Positions 38,789 to 50,578 of a stretch of DNA of 64,000 nt are shown piece by piece (within the stretch, counting starts at the first letter, position 1; each line of letters opens with the position of its first letter). The notes beneath the pieces were generated by a model that was not told the DNA's origin, ran no database searches, and saw nothing but the letters and a program-made list of their open reading frames with translations. The stretch comes from Orbilia blumenaviensis (Eukaryota; Ascomycota; Orbiliomycetes; Orbiliales; Orbiliaceae): positions 682,001 to 746,000 of the forward strand of contig JAVHNS010000009.1 of NCBI GenBank assembly GCA_036872755.1, read 5' to 3'. Made by a program: the position numbers and the translations under genes.

Positions 38789-41700
38789 ATATAGCGACGG
38801 CAAACAAAAAGCGATACCAGGTGTTATTGCCAATGACGACAGGAGAAACGGACATTGACAGAAGAAAGAAACGAGACATAAAAGGCGTTTTTTTTTTTTT
38901 TTAACTACTACCCAAAAGATTCGATGAACATATCTTCTCCTTGCTTGTTTTCGGGAAACGGAAAAAAGTGCAGAGGCACGAGGGCGCTAAAAAAGGGGAA
39001 CGCATTTAAAAATTTTTTCTAACACTCCCTCTTACTTACATTTTCATTTCTCAAGCCCGTCGTTCAGCGACACTGACGGGGCGATTCCGAATTGATGATT
39101 CGTACTTTAAACATCTCTCACTTTTCCTTCTTTGGTGCTTCCCTTTGTTACCATGTATATTGAGTTTTCCCCTCCCTTCCTCGTCCTCCTTTTCCGCATG
39201 GTGGACTTTTCCTTCCTGCTTCCAATGATATCCATTTGACAAGATCAAGAACAAAAAAATTATTACTTTTTTTTACAACGAAGTTCGTTTTTTGCAAGGG
39301 AAATGGGCTTATGGCTGCTGCTACTTTTTTTTTTCTTTTTTTTTTTCTAGTTCTGCATACTCCCCTCACTTTCCCCTGAAGGGCGAGTTGCTTTGGTGTT
39401 TTTTACCACGATTATTATTATTATTACTATAGCCCCCATGTGGTATGGGGCTCTCGGTTGCATACAGAATCAAGGTAGACAGTGTGTATCGCCTGTTGGT
39501 CTGTTCTTTTTGAATTTCTTTTTTCTTTGGGCTTTTGTTGCAACCATTATTGTTGTTGGTATTGTAAGTGATACTACAATACCGTTGTTATTATTGTTAT
39601 TATCTTATTTATCATATACTATGAATAAAGGCTGTGGTTATTCCGGCGCCTTTTTTGGGTTTTTCTTATTTTAAGATCCTTGTTTGTGGGAGTAGTTGGT
39701 TTTGGATGGTTATTGTCCGTCCCCTCTTCTAGATGATGGTGTATGTGTTATAGCTTCGTGGAGGTGTATTAACAAAGGTATATGTGCAGCATAGGCAAGA
39801 TCTTAAGATGGGATAATGTGGTATTGCTAGTATGCTGGTATGCTAATGAGATTACTAGTGGGTACGGAGGTTAGCACAAGTTTGGTCTACATGATATAGA
39901 AACGGAGTATACAAGGTACCCGGGTTCTTATCTGGTAGTTAGGGCTGTTGTAGTATTCCGTCGTGCTATGTATGGTACGGTGGGAAGTCTTTGTGAAACC
40001 AGGTACTTGTGAATTGGGGGTTTGAAACTAGGTACGAATCAGCGTGTAGTCTATCGCTTTAGGCTAGTTCTATGTGGATGGATAGCTAGATGGGGGTTGA
40101 AAGACACGTTCGTACTAGTCTTGTAGTATATGGCGCTTCGTTGACAAGGCGTTGTTCGTACTACAGCTGGATTAAGGTACCGGCGCTGAAATATACCTAT
40201 ATAATATGGGCTTAGTCTCCGTCCCAGACACTGTTAATTTACGGCAAACGTTCAAACTTGGCAAGTAAAGGAAAGAAGAAGAAAATGTTATTTTCTTACA
40301 CAGGTAGTCTCGTTGACAAACTGTATCCAGTTGCTTATCTACCTGCTAGCTTAAACTTCCATCCATAGTAAATTCAGAAATTGGGAACGTTGCGCATATA
40401 TATGTATCGTGGTAGCGAGCATGCATGGGTGGGCATGTAGCGATCGACGGAAACGTGCACGTGGTGTTTATATTGAATTCTCGGATAAATTTATATATAC
40501 GAACAGCTAAGTTTAGAACTCAGGTTTCTTTCCGGCGTTATTAATTTACGGCTGGTTATCTTAATATATTCTACATATTGTAGATTGTGCAGGCGTTTGG
40601 TAGCATATACCTGTACTGATATTTTGATTACATCCTCTGAGCTTGACTATGAGACAACTCTTAAGACGAATTGCAATTGGCTTATTCTTAAGGCTAATTG
40701 ATCGAGTCAAGCCGTCGACGCAATATATCTACATATATACTGATCTTGGATGTAGCGTGCTCCCTTACTCTCTTTACGGCTACTTAGATATATAGATCGC
40801 AAATGTCCAAGGTACCAAGGAAGAGTAATATAATGATAGTGTAAACATTAGTGTATACTATTTTATAATTATGAGTTCACTTAAGCTTTTGCATTCAAAA
40901 GTTACCACTTCATCGGTGTAGATTGACGTCAATGAACCACGGCTCGGTGTACCGCGGTGTGAGTCTAAGTCGTGTAGTTAAGGTTCGGCTGAAACTCTGA
41001 TTTGTCGATATATATACCTGTATAGGTAGTTGTCCTAGGTTAGCCCTGAATTCGGCTGAAACATTTCTATACAAAAAGCGTTAATAGTCCGGCGTGATAT
41101 CATGATATACTGTTCCCAGGAGGGATCCAATGACTTGGAAGTTTAAAAGCCATTGCATGCATTCCTTACACCTTACCCAAATCTCAGGCAGGGGTAGTAT
41201 CAGTACCAGAGCCTGTGTAAGTGAGCCAACGCAAATAATCATCAGACAGATGTTGGAATTCGGAATTGGATGATCCCTGCAAACATGTTTAACGTTTCAG
41301 ACCGTCGGCCGCCTTCCCCCGTGGGCCCCAACTTAACTAGCACTACATGTATGATATGCATAAAACTAGGACAGAACGGTCTGGCTCGAAGGTCCAATGA
41401 GTGGATGGGAGAGAGGCCGGCTGGCATGCCTTAGAGCGTCGTAGTGGCGTTCCCGCAATGGGGAGGGTGGAAATAAAAAATTTAAAGAAAAGAGGGAATG
41501 ATCGCATACGCGCATATCGGGAGTTATATGGGGGATTCATGCAGGCCAAGGAATCAGAAGCAAGTTTCGCCAGCCCTTGTCGGAGTCCCTCCTTCCAGCT
41601 TACTTCCATTCTTCTGGATTAGTATGCTATACGAAGTACATATATATGGCATATACTATACTATGTGCTAACTATACCTTCCGTGGTAGTTAACTAAGTG

Positions 41701-42681
41701 GTTTTGGTTTTAATGGTTGATGGCTAATTCGGAGCATTGACGAGAGCTACCTAGTCAGCTAGCTGGACTCGACCAGGACCTCCTTTCTGGCCATAGCATT
41801 GGCCCACGCCCGACACGTCTCTTTTCTCCCTCACGCTCCCTCTCGCCCTCTCCCTCCCTAGGTAGTTAGCGCTCTCGATCTCGCCATCAAACCTGCATCT
41901 ACATGTATTAGAGCCCGTTAACGTTAGAGCCTTGGTATGTTTCGTTAACCTCCCCGAATTCCGAAATCCTGATTTCCCACCGTCATATTAACAAGATTCC
42001 CCATAATCCAGAGTCTCTTTTTTGCCTTCCATCCCCCCCCATCGCCTTCCCTTTCGCAGCTCTTCCAAAGACCCTTGGTACAGCTGGTGTTCTGGTGCAG
42101 GGTCCAAGAAAGGTCCATCCGAGGCACAGGCACAGTTGCGAGCTGGAACGACGACAAACACCAAGCTGTCGCCAACTGGCTAAACCGACTCCCTCACTTT
42201 TAACCCTCCGAACAAACACGGGGAATAGCCCGATCCTGCCCCCAAAATCGACATCATTGCCACCGAAACAATCATTCCACATCGAGCAGTCATTTCGTTC
42301 GAAGGGAAACAGGAAGGAGAGTCGCAGCGGCTGCGGTGTTCGTGGTGGTGGTGGTGGTGTCAAAGGCACTCTATCCTTCAATACTAGTTAGCTTCCCCCA
42401 AAATCATCACCACTCCACCACTTCATATACCACATCCAGAAAAAACAAAAAAAAGAAAAATAAAGAAAAAAAAGACAATCCATCGATACCACCCACCTCA
42501 CAGGTTTTGTCAGCCTTCCAGCCTTGACTTTTTAAACTCTTCTGGGGCTGCCGAGAAACCCTATCCTTCCCTCGCTTCGACAAGAACTCTCCTCAACCTT
42601 TTAACTCCCACCACCCCCCCTGGCCCTTCCGTCATAGATTCCTCTCCAGACCCTTGCGAAAGAGTATCGATCTCGAGTCTG
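38789..42681. other. intergenic region
   Basis: No gene can be supported. The first several hundred bases (T-rich, with a 15-nt T run near 38888) are probably HOG1 3' UTR. The centre, about 39700-41300, is AT-rich with short palindromic ATATAT and TAGATATATAGA-like stretches. AGCTAGCT occurs at 41757-41764. From about 41800 to 42681 the plus strand is C/T-rich and is probably the AVL9 promoter and leader. Confidence 0.55.
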
Positions 42682-45600
42682 ATGGGAGATATATCACCTT
42701 CAACCATGACGAAACCCAAGCAGAAGCCTTTCCCGCCAATTGTATCTATCGTTGGCTTCCACCATGCAAAGTACGTCCGATCCCTCTTCAACACACAGAA
42801 CGCCTTCCCCGCATATACTTGCCCTTTCGACAAGAGAAAGGAGACCGAAATAGGTCTACCGCCCCCCCGGCTGATAGCCCTTGTTAACCTCTTCTCTCTC
42901 TCTTTAGGGGACCTGATGTAGAACATTGGTTCGGAGGCGACGAGGATCCCAATGATGTCTGCACCGATGCGGAATGGCCGTTTTTCCCGTTTATGGCCCT
43001 TTGCGATGGGTCCCACAGTTTCGAACAGGATTTCAGCTACTTTACGCTTAAGCGCGAGGCGAGAGGGGATCGGCCGTCGAGTTCATTATTTGGGATATCG
43101 TGTACTATGCAGCTGGACTCGAGGTTGTTGAAGGAAAGGAGTGCAGAAGTTACACGGTCGACGGTTCAGAAGGCGGTGGTGGTCATTACCGACAGTCCGG
43201 TCTACTTTGGACATTTGAGGGAACAGTTGGTGATGGTTACCAGTGCCTGGTTTGCGCAGAGGTAGGTTCGGTATCATCTGGAGAGGTGGATGGAGGTGAT
43301 TGTTTTTTTTTTTTTTTTTTTTTTTGGACGTGGTTGGAAAAAAGAAGAAGAGGACTTTAGCTGATATTTTGATGGTCTGATGAAGAAACTTTGAAGATTT
43401 GGAAATAATCAAGGTACTTATTTTATTTTTTGTCTGATGGAATTCTGGAGGACGCAAGCTAATGTTATATCTTTACAGAAATTCAGAGAAAGCCTCGTCA
43501 GATCGATATGTGAACGAGAAGACGGATTTGATCGTGAGACCTATCTCGGTATGCCGCTACTTCGAAACCAAGAATCCACTGTTAACACTCTAATACAGAC
43601 ATGATACTAGGTCTCTCACTCCGCGAATTCATCTACAGATTCCGTCATAACGCCCTCGTTCTTTTCAAATGCGCCCTCCTTCAACCTAAGATGCTGTTCT
43701 TCAGCTCGAAATCGTGCGAAAAGCTGTGTATGACCCAGTTTGCGCTGGTATCGCTGATACCGGGGCTATTGGAGAAATTGCAGGATGCTAGTGATCCAGA
43801 ATTGAATGACTATGAGGAGACGAGAGAAAAGGCCGTAGATTTGAAGACCAGTGACCGTCATTCGCTGTTGGCATATATGGGATGCCCTCTGCAGATATTT
43901 GGAAAGGTATAGGACGTATTTCGTGAAAATTCGCATACCATATACATATGGGGTGCTGACTTTGGGAGAACCTAGGGCAGCTTATTTGGGCCTTATACAC
44001 CCTTACAGCAGCTAGATATGCTGGCTGATCAACATACGAAGTCATATATCGTCGGGTCCACAAATTCGTTATTACTGCAACAGAAGGATCGCTACTCCGA
44101 TATCATAGTCAATGTAAGGCGCTTAATCCTTACGATATTAAGTTTTGGTCAGAGTCGCTAAAAAAAAACCATAGCTTGACGATCTATCGTTAAACATCAC
44201 TTCGTCGTCTTTGAGAGCCGCGCTTACCCTAACCGCAGCTGACAAAAGATGGATAAACAGTCTGACCCAAACAGTTGTTGATTCCTGGGACGAGAATGAT
44301 CCGTCCCGGCCGAAAACTATGGCATTTACCGGGAGTGAGGATTTTATTCGCATGCAATTTGAGGAATATATCTTGGCTTTACTATCTGCGGTCAAATATT
44401 CGACGTATGTTGAAAGACATGCGGACGACGCTATACTTTTGGCCGAGGTGGATGGGGATCCGTCGGCAGATTTTGGAGTTGATTGGGTGCACCACTGGAA
44501 GACGACCGAAAACTATCGGATCTTCGAGAAGTTCACCGGTAAGGAGCTGTTATCTGTCGGATCTACGGTTTTCACGAGTTGGCTAATGATATTGGAAAAA
44601 ACATAGAGGACAATATCTTCGATGTTATCCCTCCACGCCACGTCTACGCCGGCGCACGCGCGTATGAGGATCTTACGAGGAGAATTAACCAGTTAGTCAC
44701 CCTTCCATCAACCCTGCTCCAGTCACTCCTCCCCTAACCAGCTCGCTCACACTCTCCCTTTCAACTTTTCTTTCCCTCCAGGCAAATGGCGGAACTCAAA
44801 ATAAACGAAAAAATGGCGGCAGGGCGTGCTGCCGTCACCCAAACATTTGCCACTGGTTCGCGGAAGGTCTCTACCGCTATAAATACACTGTGGGCGGATA
44901 TTGAAAAAGCCAGAAAAGAAAGGGATGCGGCGGCCAAGCAACTCGAAGAGATGGAGCGACTAAACGCTGAACTCGCGGCGCACGAGGAACAGCGATTGAG
45001 AGCCAGTCGTCCAGGTTCTATTAGGACGGATGTTAGCAGCCTTAACGATCCCAGTCCTACGCCGAGTATGTATTCGATATCACCACAGTCATGGGGGTTA
45101 AAGAGGTGGCGGAACTAATTACGATTTCTTGTGGAAAAAATTTAGGCCCTCTTCCGCCAGATACTGCTACCAAGGACAAGGAACCGCAAGCCCAAACAAC
45201 TATTCCGTCTCGTGCTAGCTCTTACTTTTCATCGTGGGCTACTTGGGCTGGAGAGAAGCGTCGCAAGGCGTTTACTTCTGCGCCGCAACAGGAATCACAG
45301 GATACAAGGTCGCCTACTGCGTCTGTTAGGTCGTCGCAAACGCATCCGGATGAAGAATACGTTCAACTTTCGAACGGAGGTGGAAGCCTTCGAGGCAGCT
45401 CATTTGATGGGTTGGAGATGGTTAATGTTAAGAACTTGGATTCCTCCAGACGCTCGATCGATACTGTCGACAGCGTTGGCACCGGGAAGACTAAGGGAAC
45501 CAACAATGAAGACGAAACAGGGAGCCAAGTTGGGACCGGTGGGAGTATCAGTGCTACTACCACCGTTGTCGAAATGGAGAGCATACCTGATATTGCTGAG

Positions 45601-45864
45601 GTGGATATTGTCAACAAGAAAGTTGAAGAGTGCGAGATCAAATGTGTCGAAGTCGAGGTTGGAAAGAAAGAGGTGGACCTTCCGGCTACTCCAGTTACCG
45701 CCGTTCCGAATACGCCGGTTACTGCGGTTCCAAGCACACCAGTTACTGCGGTTCCAAACACACCAGTTACCGCGGTTCCAAACACGCCAGTTGTTGAAAT
45801 TCCGGACACCCCGGTTGCTAATACAACTCCGGCGGTAGCTCCAGCTGCGACCACCGTCCAGTAG
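42682..45864 (+). CDS. AVL9: Avl9 family DENN-like late-secretory protein
   Basis: Ten exons: 42682-42770, 42908-43261, 43386-43413, 43479-43548, 43599-43906, 43976-44113, 44175-44538, 44607-44691, 44782-45065 and 45146-45864. They give 812 aa. An in-frame ATG at 42706 is an alternative start. Family signatures include IVSIVGFHHAKGPDVEHW, WPFFPFMALCDGSH, LGLSLREFIYRFRHNALVLF and LQPKMLFFSS. Avl9 proteins carry a DENN-related longin/DENN core and act in exocytic transport from the Golgi; the same role is inferred here. A coiled coil (IEKARKERDAAAKQLEEMER) follows the conserved core, and the C-terminal 200 residues are disordered, ending in 8-residue TPVTAVPN repeats at 755-794. Exon 3 is a 28-nt micro-exon encoding NFEDLEIIK, entered through an unusual AAG acceptor. 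It is convergent with the downstream KRE6 gene. Confidence 0.93.
45688..45807 (+). repeat. 24-bp coding tandem repeat (TPVTAVPN)
   Basis: Five tandem 24-bp units in the last AVL9 exon encode TPVTAVPN or close variants (TPVTAVPS, TPVVEIPD), with a partial sixth after them. Third-position changes between units show some age, but units 2-4 are nearly identical in DNA, so recent slippage is likely. Confidence 0.9.
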
Positions 45865-48123
45865 ATCTGTACCTGCATCAAAGCGTGGCGTCCAACCGGG
45901 AACGAACAACAAGGTGAAATCTAGCGGAAGAGCGATGAAAGCGGCCGACGAAAATTTTTTTATTCCTATTCCTATTTTTTTTTTAAAGTTTCGTTCTAAA
46001 CGAAAAGAAGGGAGTGTTTTAAGTGGGTATGTAACTCGCCTGCATGAACATCTCTATAATGATGCAACTCGAAAAAGCAATATTTTGAACATTAGCGGTA
46101 CGGTGGAGAGAGAACAAAAAACCCCGAAAAAACGATTATCATTTTCTTTGTCACGATTGGAAATTAAAAGAAAAAACTACATCACTCGTAACCTTTTTGC
46201 GGAGCCAGGTGGATTTTGGATTTTTCCCGTGGATTTTTATAATTGCGATGTTGCTTTCCAACTACCCCGTTTCACACACCCCTTTTTACTGCGTCTACAC
46301 TATATCCTATTCCTTCTCGATCTCGCGAGCTCTTTTTTTTGCATGCTTTGAATTCTCCCATGGTTCCATCCGACTCACCCCCTTTTCTGTTTCGATTTTT
46401 GCCGACGACTACGATGACCCTTTTGCCTCTCTTATTTCCTTTTAGTCTTTTTTTATTCTATGTCACGACGATACGAAGACTTCTCTTACAAAAAAAGGGT
46501 GTCTGTGTAATATATTAATGATACGATTTCGATTTGAAGCGATGGGGGTAGTTATGAGTACGAGTATGAGTGCGGGGCGTGCATGTGGGTTCGATTTTTT
46601 TTTCTTCCTCTACTTAATTATTCCTATGTATTTGGATGGCATGTCGACTTGTTATGAGTGTTTCTATTAAGTACTTGATCTTTTCCCTTTTTTTTCATTT
46701 TTTTTGCGGGGGAAATAAAAGAAATTCTTGATTATTATCTTTTATGATTTTGATACTTTGGGTGTTGGTATGTAGTTGGTACTAGTAATCGTGATGCTTC
46801 CGGCGTGAGGATAGATATAGATAGATACATGTACATGCAATGGGACAGCTAGACCGCTGTACAACAGCCAGCTAGCTACCAGTAGTTTCCAATTGATCAC
46901 ATCAATCGTATAGTACCATAGAATGAGGGAGAGATGACCACAGTATGGAGGAAAGAATATCCAGCTGCCTGCAAAGCAGTAATCAATCCTTTTTTTTTTT
47001 ACTCCAATACTTCCAACTCCGCTCCCAAACTCTCATTCGCCCCCAAAACTAAACAATCGATAAAAAAACAACAATCACAATAAGAAAAAAGATAGTATGT
47101 GTGCATAGCTGAATGATTTTTCCTCTTTTAAATATCTAAAGAAACAAAAAAACGTATCCGTAAAATAATGTTATGTACCAAAGTAAGTAACCAACTACCC
47201 CTTTCACAAAAGTATGTACCCGCCCAAAAAACCAATCGCCCCAAAAACGTAGATATTGATGATGATAGATAAATAATATACCAATAATATCCGATGAAAA
47301 GTCCAGTGACTCTTCATCACTTACCTTCTGTAAACAAATAACATCACTTTTTTCTTCTTCTTCTTCCGTTTTTGAATCTTCATGAAATCGAAGATACATT
47401 GCCCATTTCACACTCCATACTATCTCCTGCCATGATTCTATATATACATGCCATGGTAATGCTGGACCAAACAAAAAAAAAAAAAAACCAGAGATAAAGG
47501 GAAAAGGGCTGGCTCATGAGGACATTAGACAATAGACAATAGTAAAAAAGAAAAAGAAAACAACAGGAACAACCGCTGTATGTGGCTATGCTTTCAAAAA
47601 AAAGAAAAGGAACCAAAACACAAGATTAGGAAACCATATAGACGGAATAATGTGATATACCCCAGCATATACTAGGGGAAGAGGTTTCGATGATGGAGGG
47701 AGGTAGGGTAAGGTTAAGGTAAGGTCGGGATCTCAAAAAGGGCACCAGAACTCCGGGTTTCTTCCTCGACGCGAGAACAGAGAGCGGGTTTTAGGTAAAG
47801 GCCGAGGAAGATATGCAATTGCGGAAAAGAGAACATAAAGAGGAAATTTTGGTAATCGTGGAGGCCGCAGTGGCGGTGGTAAAGGAAGTTTTTTATATGC
47901 GCCGTGTCGTCGAATTATTTTTGTATTACGAATTATTATAGTGTAGCTGGTAATTGTGTTGGTTGCGGTATCGATATCGCTCGCTCTGAGTTACTTGCGT
48001 GAAAAAAAGGGGGGTATCGTATCGTAACTTGTAATTATTTCGAACAACCGTTCATTAGGGTATTTTTCGGGAACGAGTATCCGGCTTTTGACCAGCTCTG
48101 AATTATTGGTTAGTATTGGGTCT
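45865..48123. other. convergent intergenic region (AVL9 and KRE6 3' ends)
   Basis: No gene is seen. The two flanking genes converge here, so this 2.3-kb stretch should hold both 3' UTRs. T-rich tracts on the AVL9 side and A-rich tracts on the KRE6 side fit the two opposite directions of transcription. AGCTAGCT occurs at 46870-46877. Confidence 0.6.
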
Positions 48124-50578
48124 TTAGGACGCATTTTTGGTGGGAATTGGGGAGCATACTGTAATATTAGGATTGGTATACGCATTCATGTGTTTCTTGA
48201 TATATTCGGTTGTGGGGTACCCTGGAGGGTCACAAGTGATCATCTCAGATCCCTCCGGTTGGTATATTCGGACATAGTCGATATACATAGTCGTAGGGAA
48301 CCTAGAAAGCAACCAGTTAGCAATCACGTCGCCCTTGTATAGATCCACGGAACCCAAAACTTACTCAAGACCCGGCCAATCGATATAAGCCCAACTGTTA
48401 CTCACACCCAAGTTGAGAATAATACTCATAGGCTCCTGACTGATATGTCGGGCTCCAATATTCCCATTAGGCCCCGTAGCCTCACCCTTCATCGTAAAAG
48501 TCGGCTCATCGCCCACGAACCACGTTATATGCCCATCACCCTTGCCAGGCACGTACTCAAACGCATACTTTTGGAAGTTCTTCCCATCGTACCATTCGTT
48601 ATTCAAAGCCGTGATACCGGATACAGCCTGTTGGAAAGGCCCACCGCACCAGCTGTTCATTTCCGTGACACTATGGTTGTGGATTTCAAGGAATTCGTAG
48701 TCGGGGATGTACCAGACGTCGTATGGCGCAATCTGGGAAGATTGGGAGGCAACACCGATGTTGATACCACCTGCTACACTTCCCTCAAGTGCATCGATTT
48801 CAGGGGCACCACGTCCAACACCGGGGTTTGGATGATCTTCGCCTTTGCAAGTGCAGCTGTTGAGCCTCTGGCCTGGGAGGAAAGAGATACCATCAGGGCT
48901 CGATTGATTCGGGGTGATTCCAACATCGCAATCATCGTATGCATATGGCCAGGTACCATCACTAGTTGCAAGAAAACCGGGACGAGCCAGATTGCCAAGT
49001 GTCCAGATACCGGGCCACAAACCCATCTTACCACCAGGACCAGGCAGCGAAGCCGATACTTCGATAATACCCCCTTTGAAGCAGAGTTTGTTCCAACTTT
49101 GTAGCATCCCAGATCGATAGTTCAAATCGTGATTTCGAAATGCATCGAGCTTAAGCCGTAGAGTGCCGGCGGCAGTTGTCACCGCGTCGGGGTCATACCA
49201 CTAAAAAAGGCATAGTCAGTACTACTATCTATGGGAAAAAAAGTTTAAAGTTTGCATAAATTCAAATTACCTCTAAATCGTTGGTGGCTGCATAATGAAG
49301 GTCTGGAGCGGTCCAAAACTGGTCATCGCCCTCATAAAACGACCTTCCTTCAGCATTAAACTCGTCGCTGAAGACGAGCTTATACGTAGTTCCATCTGTT
49401 GCTTTTCTCGTCTTCGCGAAGTCTGGCGTATCGGGATCAACCATACTGGTTCTGATTCCGCCCAATATCGGAAATGAGTATTTCGTTTCCACGTATTCCC
49501 AAGGTTGTATCCGCCACTCCGCTTCATGCGGGTTGTCCTTTTCGGATGGCGTATTGACGTATCCGGTGAAGGTTAATATCGGCAGAACAATAAACAATGC
49601 AATCAACCCAGAAACAAATATCCAGAAACTGCAGAAACTCAAAAATCCTCGGAACCCTATCCCTTTCAAGGATAGGTTAGACCGCTCTTTGTCTCCCTCG
49701 CCTGGGTTGTGCATGTAATCATCTGGTTCCTTTTCGTCGAGATACAATGGGAAACCAGCGTTGAGAAATGTAGGTTTTGTGAAAGACTCGCTATACGGAT
49801 TGAAGTGTTTTTCAGTGTCAAAATCGGTGTTTTCGGATCTGTGTTCTGTACTCGATGTTTCACCTAATAAGGGGTTCGAATATCGCTGAGGGGGTGTGTC
49901 CGTTGGTGTTTTTGAAAGAAGCATAAAACTGTTCCTCGGAGTTCTGGCTGGATACCTATCATATTCACGCCCCAGGTCCATCAAAGATGCTAAATTCAAT
50001 CAATTAATGAGGATATCTATGAAATAGGGGGATAAAAAATACATACCGGTGGGAATTACTGGATCAGGGGACACCAAAAGATGGCCGCTTTTTGGCCTTG
50101 TTTCTGTCGAAATGGAATTCGAAAGCGAAACAGACGGTGCTACGATCGCATCTTGATGTATACTGCTACTCGAGTGGCTCGGTCTTCCGCTACTACTATC
50201 CTCGCTTCCACTAGAAGCCGGGTTTAGAGGCGATGGAACAACTGGCGTGTAAGAGTGACGGTGAGCCTGTGGCGGTGCTGGTGGAAGCGGCAGATGCCCT
50301 TCGCTCCTAAAGGAGCCTCCTCGTTTCTTTAATCTCGTAGCCTTCTTCGCCCATACACTCTGTTGCGGAGGCTGGACCGGTGCCGCTGCGGGCCGTACGG
50401 GCGCAGGCGCTGTGATAGTATCGCCGAGAAGCGTTTGATGTTGTTCTGGACGTTCCTGGCCGGCTTCCACCGCATCCATCACTTTGTCGAGCGCCCTTTC
50501 GACACCACTGTCGATTCCCCATTCCTGTTGAGATCCTGAGCCATTGGTGGGAGGCGTGTTTTCGTTCATTGTGGCCAT
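48124..50578 (-). CDS. KRE6: Kre6/Skn1 family beta-1,6-glucan synthesis protein (GH16)
   Basis: Four exons on the minus strand: 50578-50047, 49989-49271, 49200-48365 and 48301-48124. They give 754 aa. The first ATG at 50578 ([10 protein letters not shown]) has a second ATG three codons later. The N-terminal ~290 residues are a Ser/Pro-rich cytosolic tail. A single membrane segment at about 293-316 ([20 protein letters not shown]) makes it a type II membrane protein of the Golgi/ER lumen, as in yeast Kre6 and Skn1. The lumenal part is a GH16-like domain: [33 protein letters not shown], and the catalytic-type motif EIDALEG, with Glu551, Asp553 and Glu556. The family is required for cell-wall beta-1,6-glucan. 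KRE6 and SKN1 cannot be told apart here. Intron phases are 1, 0 and 2. All key residues appear intact. Confidence 0.95.

Noticed and set aside
43361..43413. TTTAG at 43360 as the AVL9 exon 3 acceptor
   Set aside because: Joining here gives an immediate TGA. The downstream AAG acceptor restores the family-like sequence RNFEDLEIIKKFRESLVRS.
45363..45912. Minus-strand frames of 170-172 codons with repeated GTAVTGVF and NRGNWCVW units
   Set aside because: They are reflections of the 24-bp AVL9 coding repeat on the other strand.
48445..49104. 219-codon open frame on the plus strand
   Set aside because: It is antisense to the third KRE6 exon, whose protein is strongly conserved. The plus-strand translation shows no domain.
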